A DNA stretch of 64,000 nt from positions 25,848 through 89,847 of the forward strand of contig NZ_JAGPXT010000022.1 in the NCBI RefSeq assembly GCF_018070465.1, given 5' to 3'. A program made the translations under genes and the position numbers. Of the stretch, positions 50,506 to 59,331 are shown piece after piece (position 1 is the first letter of the stretch; each line of letters starts with the position of its first letter). Below the pieces are notes generated by a model that was given only the letters and a program-made list of their open reading frames with translations, did not search any database and was not told the origin of the DNA. Origin of the DNA: Micromonospora sp. C95 (GTDB lineage: Bacteria; Actinomycetota; Actinomycetes; Mycobacteriales; Micromonosporaceae).

Positions 50506-51426
50506 TCAGATGCCCCGACCGCGTCGGTGCAGGGTGCGCAGCACCGTGTCGGCGCGGACCACCCGCCCGGCGACCGCCAGGGCCAGGTAGGCCCGGGGTT
50601 CGCGTGGGTTGCCCCGGATGGTCCGCCGGGCCCAGCGCACCGCCCCCCGGGAGTCGCCCGACGCCGCGCGGGCGAAGGCGATCTGCCCGGTGACCCGGGC
50701 CTGCCCCGCCGGTTGGCTGGCGAACTCGGGATAGCGGTCCAGCAACCACTGCAACGCCTCGGAGATGGTGTCCCACCGCTGGGCGAAGTAGGACCGCTTG
50801 TGCCAGCGCACCACCACGTACGGGCTGCGCAGGTTGACCAGCGGGGCGCTGCGGGCGGCCCGCAGCAGGAACTCGTAGTCCTCGGCGTAGCTGCCCGGGA
50901 TCTCCTCGTCGACGAGCCCGAACCCGTCCCGCAACGCCGCCGCCCGGATGACGAAGGTCGACGGGTGCAGCTCGGTCATCCGGTCCCGCAGCAGGTCGGC
51001 CAGGCTGATCGAGTCGCGGTCCAGCACCCGCTCGACGGTGTGCCCGTCGTAGCTGACCCGGATGCCGCAGCTGACGAACTCGGCGCCGGGCACCTCGGCC
51101 AGCGCCTCGGCCTGGGCCCGCAGCTTGCCGGGCAACCACTCGTCGTCGTCGTCGCAGAAGGCGACCAGCTCACCGGTGGCCGCCAGGGTGCCGGTGTTGC
51201 GGGCGCCGGCCAGGCCCGGGGTCCGGGAGTTGGTGACCACCCGCACCGGCCGGTCCGGAGCCGAGAGCTCAGTCAGCGAACCGTCCGGTTCGGACTGGTC
51301 GTACACCACGACCACCTCGACCGGCCCCGGATAGTCCTGGCCGACGATGGCTCGTACCGCGGCCCGCAGCAGCTCCGGCCGGTCGCGGGTGGGCACCACG
51401 GCGCTCACACTCGGGTACGCGGTCAC
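50506..51426 (-). CDS. GT2-family glycosyltransferase
   Basis: 306-residue GT-A fold enzyme. It has VSAVVPTRDRPELLRAAVRAIVGQDYPG at the N-terminus, DDDDEW as the metal-binding DxD region, and AEDYEFLLRAARSAPLV in place of the usual ED catalytic motif. Donor and acceptor are unknown. GTG 51426 overlaps the stop of the Alg13-like gene, so it is the last gene of the polysaccharide operon that runs from the acyltransferase down to here. Confidence 0.88.
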   Translation of the reverse strand: MTAYPSVSAVVPTRDRPELLRAAVRAIVGQDYPGPVEVVVVYDQSEPDGSLTELSAPDRPVRVVTNSRTPGLAGARNTGTLAATGELVAFCDDDDEWLPGKLRAQAEALAEVPGAEFVSCGIRVSYDGHTVERVLDRDSISLADLLRDRMTELHPSTFVIRAAALRDGFGLVDEEIPGSYAEDYEFLLRAARSAPLVNLRSPYVVVRWHKRSYFAQRWDTISEALQWLLDRYPEFASQPAGQARVTGQIAFARAASGDSRGAVRWARRTIRGNPREPRAYLALAVAGRVVRADTVLRTLHRRGRGI

Positions 51427-52118
51427 TGCTTCCGCCTTCCGTTCGGGCCGGGTCCACCCCACGGCCGCCACCAGGGTCGATGGTGCCGCTGCGCGGCGGC
51501 CACCAGGTCCTCCACGATCACTCCCACCCGCCGCACCGCCGCACGCCGACCGTCGGCCGCCCCGGCGTCCACCTCGACGGTGAACCGCGAGCGGTCGGCG
51601 AGCCCGGTGGCCAGCGTGGCAAGCAACTCCTGCCGGGACTCGCAGAGCGCCACCAGGCCGGCCGCGCCGAGCCGGCGGGCGAACAACAGCTGGTGGTCGT
51701 CGACATGCTCGCCCCGGGTCGGATCGCGGGGCACCACGATCGGCAGGTGCCCGTGCCGGCGGGCCTCCAGGATGGTGGCCGGTCCACCGTGGCAGACCAC
51801 CAGGTCGGCCCCGGCCATCGCCGCCTGCAGCTCGGCGTGACCGAGGAATGGCACCGCGTCACGCAGGTCATCCGCCCGGGTATGACCGTGCTGGACGGTC
51901 AACACCACCGCGCCGCCGATTGTGCGGTGCCACTCGGCCAGCCAGCTGACCAACCGGTCGAACGGATGCTTGTCGGTGCCGACGGCCACCAGCACCCGCG
52001 GCCGGCCGTCGGCGCGCGGCTCGCGCGGCTCCGGCACGCGTACCGTCGGCTCGTCGGGGGCCGGGCGAGGCCGCAGCGGCGTGCCGCGGTGCCCGTCGCT
52101 GGGCGCGTCGCCGCTCAC
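51423..52118 (-). CDS. Alg13/EpsF-like catalytic subunit of a split glycosyltransferase
   Basis: 231 residues, GT28 C-terminal domain. It shows RVLVAVGTDKHPFDRLVSWL, VVLTVQHGH and the donor-binding MAGADLVVCHGGPATILEARRHGHLPIVVPRDPTRGEHVDDHQ. Its partner Alg14-like subunit is encoded immediately upstream with a GTGA overlap. Such pairs act as bipartite transferases on membrane-linked sugars. The first 45 residues are Pro/Arg-rich and not conserved, so the start is uncertain. Confidence 0.85.
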   Translation of the reverse strand: MSGDAPSDGHRGTPLRPRPAPDEPTVRVPEPREPRADGRPRVLVAVGTDKHPFDRLVSWLAEWHRTIGGAVVLTVQHGHTRADDLRDAVPFLGHAELQAAMAGADLVVCHGGPATILEARRHGHLPIVVPRDPTRGEHVDDHQLLFARRLGAAGLVALCESRQELLATLATGLADRSRFTVEVDAGAADGRRAAVRRVGVIVEDLVAAAQRHHRPWWRPWGGPGPNGRRKQ

Positions 52119-52609
52119 AGCAGCGTCCCCACGACGGTGGCCTCCGGGTACTGGCGGCGCTGCTCCTCCCACTGCACGAGCATCGCCGACAGGAACGGGC
52201 GACACAGCCGGGCGGTGAGCGTCGGTGTGTCGATCCGGTCGTAGACCTCGATGTAGACGGTCGGGATGCGGCGCAGCCGGGCCAGCACGACGAACGGCAC
52301 CGCCACGCCCGCGCCGGTGGTGACCACCGCGGCGACCCGTCGCTGCCGCAGCACCCGGCCGGCCAGCCGTGCGTTGCGCAGCAGATTGCCAAGGTGGCGG
52401 GTGGTGGGATGGTACGCCGGAACGACGTCCTCCCCGGCCAGCAGCGACAGCGCCTCGGGCGTGTCGAAGGTGACCCAGCACCGCCGCCAGGTCTCGTACC
52501 AGGGCCGCAGGGCGAGCAACTGCGCCAGGTGCCCGCCGCTCGACCCGACCAGCAGCAGTACCGGCTGCTGGTCGGCTCCCATGTTTGTGTTGTCCACGTG
52601 ACTCCCCAC
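52115..52609 (-). CDS. Alg14/EpsE-like membrane-anchor subunit of a split glycosyltransferase
   Basis: 164-residue Alg14-type (PssD-like) protein: LLLVGSSGGHLAQLLALRPWYE, VVTTGAGVAVPFVVLARLRRIPTVYIEVYDRI and a C-terminal hydrophobic part. In the Alg13/Alg14 system this subunit recruits the catalytic partner to the membrane. GTG 52609 or ATG 52582 may be the start. It overlaps the Alg13-like gene by 4 bp. Confidence 0.85.
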   Translation of the reverse strand: MGSHVDNTNMGADQQPVLLLVGSSGGHLAQLLALRPWYETWRRCWVTFDTPEALSLLAGEDVVPAYHPTTRHLGNLLRNARLAGRVLRQRRVAAVVTTGAGVAVPFVVLARLRRIPTVYIEVYDRIDTPTLTARLCRPFLSAMLVQWEEQRRQYPEATVVGTLL

Positions 52610-52629
52610 AAGTCCGCCTGACGTGTCGG

Positions 52630-53880
52630 TCAGCTGTGTCGGTTATGGATGGTGTCCAGCAGGGCGGGATGCAGCGCCGGGTTCCAGCCGGCACCGGCGT
52701 CGGCCAACCGCCAGGTCCGCAGCCACATCTCCACCAGGTAGGCATCGGCCACCAGCCGCTGCCCGGCCCGGTCGAGCCCCAGCGCGTCGCCGTGCCGGCC
52801 CAGCCAGGTGTCGACCTGCCGGGCCGCCTCGGCGGCCGGTTCACCGCGCGCCACCAGCGAACGCTGGAACGCGTCGTGGGCCAGGTCGAAGCCGACGGGT
52901 ACCTCCGGTCCGCTGTGCTCCCAGTCCCAGGCGACGAGTGCCCCCTCGTGCCGGCCGAGGTTCCACGGCACCCAGTCGCCGTGCCAGTGACCGAACTCGA
53001 CGGCGACGTCACCGTGCCGGCGGGTCAGGTCGGCGACGGCCGCCGACGCGCGCTCGCCGACGGTGTCGGCGGCCCGCCGCGCCTGCCCGGTCAGCCGGGC
53101 CAGGAACGGTGAGCCGGCCAGCGGCCGGGCCGGCGCCGGTGGGCGACCACGCCGGGCCACCGCGAGCAGCGCCGCCGGGTCGGGCGGCGGGTCGCCGGAC
53201 ACCCCACGGATCCGCGCCGGCAGCGGCTCCACCACCGCCACCGCCTGCCCGCCCCAGGTGAACTCGGTGAGCAGGCGGGTGGTGCCCGGGTGTCCGGCCG
53301 TCCCGGCCAGCCCGGCGACCTCCCGCAGCGCCGCGGCCTCGGCGGTGACAAGCGCCCGCGTGGCCTCGTTCCAGCCGATCTTCGCGTACCCGCGCGGTTC
53401 GCCCCGGCCGTCGAACAGTTGCAGCGTTGGCTTGTGGTTCGGGTCCGGTGGACGTACCCCGATGGCCGCGTGCACCGGTGTGCCGAGTTCGGCACCGACC
53501 CGCTCGGCGAGCAGCGCCTCCGCCGGGTCGAGCCCGACCGGCAGTGCCACGGTCAGCACCGGAAAGGGTGCCCGGTCCACCGCGCCGGCCCGCGCCGCCA
53601 GGCCGAGCACCGCCCGCGCCGCGCGCAGCTTCGCCGGGCGCAGGGCGTTGTACGACAGCAACGCCGCCGCCGCGACCCGGGGGCGGCCCAGCGGCAGCAG
53701 GAAACGGGCCCGGGCCACCGACGGCACCACCGCGTACCGGGCCACGACGGTGTGCCCGGCCGGAGGGTCGGCGTCCACGGTCACCGCCACCCGAGCGTCG
53801 GAGAACACCGCCCGGGTGACCCAGCCCAGCCCGTCGCCCCGGCTGCGGGGGTCACCCGTGGTGGTAGCCGAGGCGGTCAC
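52630..53880 (-). CDS. Aminoglycoside-phosphotransferase-fold kinase in polysaccharide cluster
   Basis: 416-residue protein. The C-terminal half has the APH/choline-kinase catalytic signature HGDWVPWNLGRHEGALVAWDWEHSG (Asp base and metal Asp), with the helical acceptor region after it. The N-terminal half (1-200) is Ala/Val-rich with KPTLQLFDGRGEPRGYAKIGWN, a possible nucleotide-binding lobe. It may phosphorylate a sugar or polyol substituent of the polysaccharide; antibiotic resistance is unlikely given its position. GTG 53880 overlaps the sulfotransferase stop by 4 bp. Confidence 0.8.
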   Translation of the reverse strand: MTASATTTGDPRSRGDGLGWVTRAVFSDARVAVTVDADPPAGHTVVARYAVVPSVARARFLLPLGRPRVAAAALLSYNALRPAKLRAARAVLGLAARAGAVDRAPFPVLTVALPVGLDPAEALLAERVGAELGTPVHAAIGVRPPDPNHKPTLQLFDGRGEPRGYAKIGWNEATRALVTAEAAALREVAGLAGTAGHPGTTRLLTEFTWGGQAVAVVEPLPARIRGVSGDPPPDPAALLAVARRGRPPAPARPLAGSPFLARLTGQARRAADTVGERASAAVADLTRRHGDVAVEFGHWHGDWVPWNLGRHEGALVAWDWEHSGPEVPVGFDLAHDAFQRSLVARGEPAAEAARQVDTWLGRHGDALGLDRAGQRLVADAYLVEMWLRTWRLADAGAGWNPALHPALLDTIHNRHS

Positions 53881-54791
53881 GCGACCCGGTCCGGCCAGTC
53901 GAGCCGCAACCCCAGCCGCTGCCGCAACGCCTCGTTGTGCGGGCGGTAGTACGCGGTCAGCTCGGCACGCAGCGCCGGCTCCAGGGGCGCGGACCGCCGG
54001 TCGTTGAAGACCTTGAAGTTGGGCAGGTCGAACGGGGGCAGGCCGAGGAAGTCCAGGGTGCGCCGGTAGGTCGCCCGCGCGTCGGCGTACAGCTCCTCGC
54101 TGGGCAGGAAGAGGATCTGGCTGCGGTCGAAGCGCTCCAGCCACGGTTGCAGGTGCTCCAGGTACCGGCCCCGCGCCCGGTAGGTGTACCAGTCGTAGGG
54201 CTCACTGAAGTGGTTCGGTTCGGCGATCAGCCGTGCCCGCTCCCCCGCCGTGCGCTCCTCCTCGGCGGCCAGCGCGGCGGCGAAGTCGAGCGGCTCCACC
54301 CCGTTTGTCCGCCGTTCCTTCCAGTGCGAGTAGGCGCGTTCGACCGGGTCGCGCAGCAGCACGATCAGCCGTACCGAGGGCATCAGCGCACCGACCCGCT
54401 CGGCGGCCAGCGGATGGAACATGTACAGCGGGGCGGCCTCACCGACGCGGACCGGGCCGCCGTGGCGGTTCTCCAGTGCCTCCCGCTGCCGCACCGTCGG
54501 GAAGTGCGAGCGGTACCACGCCTCGCCGCGACCCCAGTGCTCCTCGAAGTAGTGCGCGGACTTCGTGTTCCAGGCGGGAAAGAGCCGGGGTACCAGCGGA
54601 TGCTGGATCAGGTAGTTCCACAGCGAGGTGGTGCCGCCGCGTTTGGTGCCGATGATGAGGAAGTCCGGCAACGGCCGCCGGTCGCTGGTGCGTACCCCGT
54701 AGTCGACGAGGCTTTCCCGGACCCGGTTCGTCACCTGGGTCGGCACCAACTGCTTCACCCGGTCCCGAATGGACGACACGACGAAATTCAC
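53877..54791 (-). CDS. PAPS-dependent sulfotransferase
   Basis: 304-residue carbohydrate sulfotransferase-type protein. The 5'-phosphosulfate loop is FLIIGTKRGGTTSLWNYLIQHP (48-56 core), and the 3'-phosphate-binding part is VRLIVLLRDPVERAYSHW. Both are typical of Sulfotransfer family members. In this setting it probably sulfates the exported polysaccharide. GTG 54791 overlaps the flippase stop (GTGA) and follows GAAGG. An internal GTG 54779 is an alternative. Confidence 0.88.
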   Translation of the reverse strand: MNFVVSSIRDRVKQLVPTQVTNRVRESLVDYGVRTSDRRPLPDFLIIGTKRGGTTSLWNYLIQHPLVPRLFPAWNTKSAHYFEEHWGRGEAWYRSHFPTVRQREALENRHGGPVRVGEAAPLYMFHPLAAERVGALMPSVRLIVLLRDPVERAYSHWKERRTNGVEPLDFAAALAAEEERTAGERARLIAEPNHFSEPYDWYTYRARGRYLEHLQPWLERFDRSQILFLPSEELYADARATYRRTLDFLGLPPFDLPNFKVFNDRRSAPLEPALRAELTAYYRPHNEALRQRLGLRLDWPDRVA

Positions 54792-56386
54792 CTGCCCTTC
54801 GATGTCCGTGGCGGATCGCCTGCCGGCGACCCGCCACGGATCTGCACCATGGTCACCCGGATGCCGCGCCGCACCCGGGACAACGTCAACAAGCCGACGC
54901 AGACGACGGCGAGCGTCGCCACCGCGAGCAGCAGTCCGGCGATGCCGCGTCCGGCCACCGCCAGCCCGGCCACCGCCGCGAGCCCGACCCCCGCCACGGT
55001 GGCCGCCGCCGCGGCCAGCATCCGGGCGTCGACCAGGGGTTGGCGCACCACCAGCCGGGCGAAGGTGGCCGCGCAGAGGTTCTCGGTCACGATGCCGGCC
55101 GCCCACGCCACCGCCGCCCCGGTCGCCCCGTGGGCGGGGATCAGCGCCACCCCACCGCCGACGGTGACCAGCAGCCCGGCCAGCGCCGCGGCCAGGTGCA
55201 GGCCGCTGCGCCCGCCCATCAGCAGCAGGCTCTGCACGTTGCCGACCCCGGTGTTGACGAGCATCGCCACGGCCAGCACCGTCATCGCGGCGGCGCCGGT
55301 GGTGAACTCCGGGCCGAACAGCGCCAGGAAGGCCGGTGCGAAGACGGCGAGCAGCAGGTACACCGGCCAGGAGAGCACCAGCCCCCAGCCGGTCAGCTGC
55401 CGGTGCACCGCCGCGGCGGCGGCCCGCTCGCCCCGGCCGAGCAGCCGCGACAGCTGCGGGGCGGTGGCCACCCGCAGCCCCTGCATGGCGAGTTGACCGG
55501 CGAGGACGTAGCGGCCGACGGCGCCGAAGACACCGGCGTCGGCCGGGCCGGCCAGGGCCGAGGTGAGCAGCACCCCGATCCACATGCTGCCCGCGTCGAT
55601 CGCCGCCGAGGCGGCGCGGGGCAGCGCGAACCGCCAGAACGTGGCCCAGTCGCCGGACTGCGGGCGCAGCCGGGCGCCGGTGCCGATGCCGAGCGGCCCG
55701 GCGACCAGGATCAGGCCCACCAGCAGTGCCCCGGCGGCGGGCACCAGCCAGCCGGTCATCCCCGCCAGCAGCCCGCCGCCGGCGAGCACCGCCGCACCGA
55801 CGAGCAACGGGCGGGCGACCGGCAGCAGCAGGAACTGGACCGCGACGTAGGACCGCATCGGCCGTACGCAGCGCACCACGGCCAGCAGCAGGTTCATCGC
55901 GACCACCACGGGCACCGCCGCGAAGGTCACCACCAGCAGCGGCCCGCCCGCCGGGCCCAGCAGCCGACCGGCGAGCGGCCCGGCGACCCACGCGCCACCC
56001 ACCGCGACCAGCACGGCGACCAGCAACGGTGGGATCATGGCGACCGGCAGCACCCGGGCGCCGTCCCCGGCGGCGCCGGCCCGTCGGCGGGGCAGCGCCC
56101 AGATCAGACCGGTCTCCGCGCCGAGGGTGCAGATCGCGGCGGCGACGGTCACCACGCCGATCGCGGCGAAGAACGCGCCCGCTCCGGTGGTGCCGTAGCC
56201 ACGGGTGATGACCACCGCGAGCACGAAGCCGAACACACCGCTGGTCGCCGCGCCGAGCAGCCCGGCCACCCCGCTGCGGGTGCTACGCCGGGTCTCGGCC
56301 GCCCCGTCGACCGCCGCCGTGGCGGCGACGGCGCCGGCCGTACGCCCGGGATCCCCGCCCGTCGGTGGGCTGGTGGTCGCCGTCAT
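54788..56386 (-). CDS. Wzx-like polysaccharide flippase
   Basis: 532-residue MOP/MATE-superfamily transporter with about 12-14 hydrophobic helices beginning at residue 37 (SGVAGLLGAATSGVFGFVLAVVITRGYGTTGAGAFFAAIG). It lacks cytoplasmic catalytic motifs. It most resembles O-antigen or lipid-linked oligosaccharide flippases. ATG 56386 overlaps the Wzy stop. The N-terminal 35 residues are Ala/Thr-rich and cytosolic; the C-terminal tail is also charged. Confidence 0.88.
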   Translation of the reverse strand: MTATTSPPTGGDPGRTAGAVAATAAVDGAAETRRSTRSGVAGLLGAATSGVFGFVLAVVITRGYGTTGAGAFFAAIGVVTVAAAICTLGAETGLIWALPRRRAGAAGDGARVLPVAMIPPLLVAVLVAVGGAWVAGPLAGRLLGPAGGPLLVVTFAAVPVVVAMNLLLAVVRCVRPMRSYVAVQFLLLPVARPLLVGAAVLAGGGLLAGMTGWLVPAAGALLVGLILVAGPLGIGTGARLRPQSGDWATFWRFALPRAASAAIDAGSMWIGVLLTSALAGPADAGVFGAVGRYVLAGQLAMQGLRVATAPQLSRLLGRGERAAAAAVHRQLTGWGLVLSWPVYLLLAVFAPAFLALFGPEFTTGAAAMTVLAVAMLVNTGVGNVQSLLLMGGRSGLHLAAALAGLLVTVGGGVALIPAHGATGAAVAWAAGIVTENLCAATFARLVVRQPLVDARMLAAAAATVAGVGLAAVAGLAVAGRGIAGLLLAVATLAVVCVGLLTLSRVRRGIRVTMVQIRGGSPAGDPPRTSKGR

Positions 56387-57729
56387 GCCGGTACCACCGC
56401 CGCCCGCCGCGCCAGCCCGCCCGCTGCGGTACGGCGTTCCCGTTCGCGGAGCGCGAGCGCGAAGGCCACCGCGAAGAAGGCCACCGTGAGGTTCTGGTTG
56501 GCCATCCCGTAGAACGGCACCTGCACCAGGCAGACCACCGGAACGACGGAGAGCCACTGCCCGGCCGCCGAGGTGGCCCGGGCGCAGCTCAGCGCGGCGG
56601 CGACGAACCAGGCCAGGAAGCACAGCAGGGCCGGTACACCGTGGCTGAACAGCACCATCCACAACTGCCCCTGGGTGCCGATCGGCGCGTCGGCGGTGAC
56701 CGTGTCCACCTCCATCGGTGCGCCGTAGCCCAGCCAGGGCGAGTCACCCACCCGGCGTAGCACCTCGGCGTAGAGCGAGAGCCGGTCGGTGTTGGTGTCG
56801 CTGGATTCGACCCGATTGCCGATCAGCTCGGCGACCGGGATGAACAGACTGCCGATGCCGCCGAGCACCACCATCCCACCGATGGAGGCGGCCACCCGGA
56901 TGTTGCCGCGCAGCGCCGCCCGCACCCCGAGCACGGCCAGGCCGACGCCGAGGCTGAGGAACATCGCCCGGTTGAGCGTGAGGAAAGCCGGAACCAGCGA
57001 CACCGGCAACGACGCCAGCAACGCCCAGCGCAGCAGGCCGCGCCGGCGCAGCATGGTGTACGCGACCACGCACGGCAACGTCATCGCGTACGCGCTGCCG
57101 TAGTTGTTGGTGTACGCGAACGGTGCCGCCGGGCGGTAGATCGGGTTGAGTGACCGGGTGCTGTACTCCGCGGTGCTCAGGTGGACCATGTCGTTGATGA
57201 ACGGCACCCCGGACACACCCGACGGGAGCAACGCCTCGACCGGGGTGGTCAGCTCCAGCCGCGGCACCAGCACGCCCAGCCAGCCCAGCGCGACAAGCGC
57301 GAACCAGAACGCGCACAGCGGCACCAGCACCGCGGCCTGGTCGGGACGCTCCCGGGCGACGGTGTAGACGTAGACCGCGACGACGAGCGCGGTGAGGTAG
57401 AACGCCAGCCGCAGCACGAAGGTGGGCAACGAGGTCGGCGCCGCCAGCCGGGTCGCGCTGACCGCCACGAGGGCCAGGAACAGCAGCCAGATCCCCGTGG
57501 CGGGGGGCAACGGCACCCGGCCCCGGGTGGCCAGCAAGGTGAACAGCAGGGCACCCAGCAGCGGCCAGCCGAGGTAGAACGCGCCGGTCACCCACCAGAG
57601 CGGGACCAGCCCGAACATCACCGCCAACGGCCACAGCGGCAGTCGGGGCGGCAGCGGGGGCGTGGGCCGGACGGCGGCGCTGGCCGGTCGGGGCGGCTCG
57701 GTGGTCGCCGGGGCGCGGGTGAGCGGCAC
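56383..57729 (-). CDS. Wzy-like O-antigen polymerase / ligase
   Basis: 448 residues, about 10-12 transmembrane helices, with a large periplasmic loop around residues 160-215 (VPFINDMVHLSTAEYSTRSLNPIYRP). The O-antigen ligase (Wzy_C)-like motif LNRAMFLSLGVGLAVLGVR is followed by GDSPWLGYGAP. This topology fits polymerase or ligase proteins. Start is GTG 57729. It overlaps the flippase gene by 4 bp and follows the Wzz-like gene by 3 bp, supporting a Wzx/Wzy-dependent export system. Confidence 0.85.
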   Translation of the reverse strand: MPLTRAPATTEPPRPASAAVRPTPPLPPRLPLWPLAVMFGLVPLWWVTGAFYLGWPLLGALLFTLLATRGRVPLPPATGIWLLFLALVAVSATRLAAPTSLPTFVLRLAFYLTALVVAVYVYTVARERPDQAAVLVPLCAFWFALVALGWLGVLVPRLELTTPVEALLPSGVSGVPFINDMVHLSTAEYSTRSLNPIYRPAAPFAYTNNYGSAYAMTLPCVVAYTMLRRRGLLRWALLASLPVSLVPAFLTLNRAMFLSLGVGLAVLGVRAALRGNIRVAASIGGMVVLGGIGSLFIPVAELIGNRVESSDTNTDRLSLYAEVLRRVGDSPWLGYGAPMEVDTVTADAPIGTQGQLWMVLFSHGVPALLCFLAWFVAAALSCARATSAAGQWLSVVPVVCLVQVPFYGMANQNLTVAFFAVAFALALRERERRTAAGGLARRAAVVPA

Positions 57730-57732
57730 GCC

Positions 57733-59331
57733 TCAGCTCCGCCCGCTGCGGCACAGCACGAACCCCAGCGGGTTGACCCCGGCCGCGCGCAGCCGCTCGG
57801 CGAGCCGGCGCAGGTCGGCCTGGCGGGTGCGGTCGCGTTCGACCACCACCACGGCGGTCCCCTGCCGGGCCACCGCCACACCCCGCTCGTCGGCCTCGGC
57901 CGGCGGGGCGTTGTACAGCACCAGGCCGTGGTCGGCGCCCTGCCGCCAGGTGCCGAACCGCACGCCGCCGGCGCCCACCACCACCTGCTCGTCGCCGCTG
58001 GCCCGGCCGTTCTCGGTACGGCTGGCGGTCTTGGCGACCCGGGGCAGGGTGAGCGTGGCCTCCGGGTCGGTCGAGGGCCGGGCGCCGATCGGATGCGGGG
58101 AGGGACGTCGGGTGATGACCTCGGTGGGACCGTCGTCGGTGTCCGTGGCGGCGGTGCGGGGCTTGGGCACGGCGGGTCGGGTCGGGTCGATGGCCGCCGG
58201 CAACCGACCCCGGTCGGTCAGCACCGTGGTCCGCAGCCGGTCGATCCGGCCGCTGTCGTCGGCGACGAACACCTCCCTCCCGGCGACGGCGAGGGCGACC
58301 GCGAGGCCGGCGGTGATCGCGGTGGCATCCTCCCGCGCGGTCACCACGGCGATCCGGGCGGGTTGGCGTACCCGCTCGGCCACGGCCATCGCCACGTAGC
58401 GGATGTCGGCGTCGACCGCCCGGCCGCGTAGCCGGGCGCGGCGGACGGTGCCCAGCAATGGCAGGCCGGTGCTGTCCCGCGCATCGGCCACGCTGCGAAT
58501 GCGCCGGTCGGCCGACTCCCACAGGAAGGCGAACACCAGACCGATCACGGTCCCACCGAGCAGCCCACCGGCGAGCAGCAACGAGGAGCTGCCGGAGGTC
58601 GTGGCCAACGCCTGTTCGGCGCTGCGGGTGACCCAGCCCGGGTTCACGTCGACCGCGGCGATCTCTGTCCGGGCGGAGCTGAGCTGGGTGAGCTGGTTGT
58701 TGATGCCGCCGAGTTCGGCGACCGCCGCGTCCGCGGCGGCGGCGTCCCGGGCGTTGTTGATCCTGCGCTGCACGGTGTTGCGCTGGGCGACGATCTTCTC
58801 GATGCTCTCGTCGTACGAGTTCAGCATCTCCTCGCGCTGCTTCTCGTACATCCCGCGCCGGAGGTCCAGATAGCTCTGCGCGGCCAGGTTGGCGCCGGCC
58901 ACCGCCCGTTCGGCGGTGCCGGCCCGGTAGATGAAGCGCAGGATCTGGCCGCCGGCGGGCACCTCGACCTCAAGGGCGTCGCGCACCGTGCGCTGGTCCG
59001 AATCGAACGTCGCGGCCAGCTTCGCGACCACCTCGGTGCCGGTGGCGATCCCGCTCTCCACGTTCATGTTCACCGCCCGGTCGGCGGCGGCGCCGCTGGG
59101 CGTGAAGGCGTCGGTGACCACCGGCCGGACCGCCACCACCGCGCTCGCCGTCACCGTGGCCGGCGCCACCAGCAGGTAGCCGACCGCGGCGAGCAGTCCA
59201 CCGAGGGCCACCGCCGCGACCAACCGGATCCGGTGCAGCGGCACCCGCATCATGTCGGTGAGCGTGACGCTGCGGGACGTCGGTGCGGTGGCTGGACCGT
59301 CGCCGGTCCAGGCGCTGGGCGCATCAGTCAT
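57733..59331 (-). CDS. Wzz-like chain-length protein with degenerate BY-kinase domain
   Basis: 532 residues. TM1 is at about 37-57, followed by a periplasmic coiled-coil region (YEKQREEMLNSYDESIEKIVAQRNTVQRRINNARD) and TM2 at about 240-262. The cytosolic part has the order of a bacterial tyrosine kinase, RIAVVTAREDATAITAGLAVALAVAG ... LVLYNAPP ... GTAVVVVERDRTRQADLRRLAERLRAAGVNPLGFVL. No Walker A GK[ST] is seen and the Walker B Asp is replaced by Asn-Ala. It probably regulates chain length without kinase activity. ATG 59331 overlaps the acyltransferase stop by 8 bp. Confidence 0.8.
   Translation of the reverse strand: MTDAPSAWTGDGPATAPTSRSVTLTDMMRVPLHRIRLVAAVALGGLLAAVGYLLVAPATVTASAVVAVRPVVTDAFTPSGAAADRAVNMNVESGIATGTEVVAKLAATFDSDQRTVRDALEVEVPAGGQILRFIYRAGTAERAVAGANLAAQSYLDLRRGMYEKQREEMLNSYDESIEKIVAQRNTVQRRINNARDAAAADAAVAELGGINNQLTQLSSARTEIAAVDVNPGWVTRSAEQALATTSGSSSLLLAGGLLGGTVIGLVFAFLWESADRRIRSVADARDSTGLPLLGTVRRARLRGRAVDADIRYVAMAVAERVRQPARIAVVTAREDATAITAGLAVALAVAGREVFVADDSGRIDRLRTTVLTDRGRLPAAIDPTRPAVPKPRTAATDTDDGPTEVITRRPSPHPIGARPSTDPEATLTLPRVAKTASRTENGRASGDEQVVVGAGGVRFGTWRQGADHGLVLYNAPPAEADERGVAVARQGTAVVVVERDRTRQADLRRLAERLRAAGVNPLGFVLCRSGRS

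Noticed and set aside
52630..53880. Aminoglycoside resistance gene
   Set aside because: Only the generic phosphotransferase signature is present, and the gene is translationally coupled inside a polysaccharide operon.
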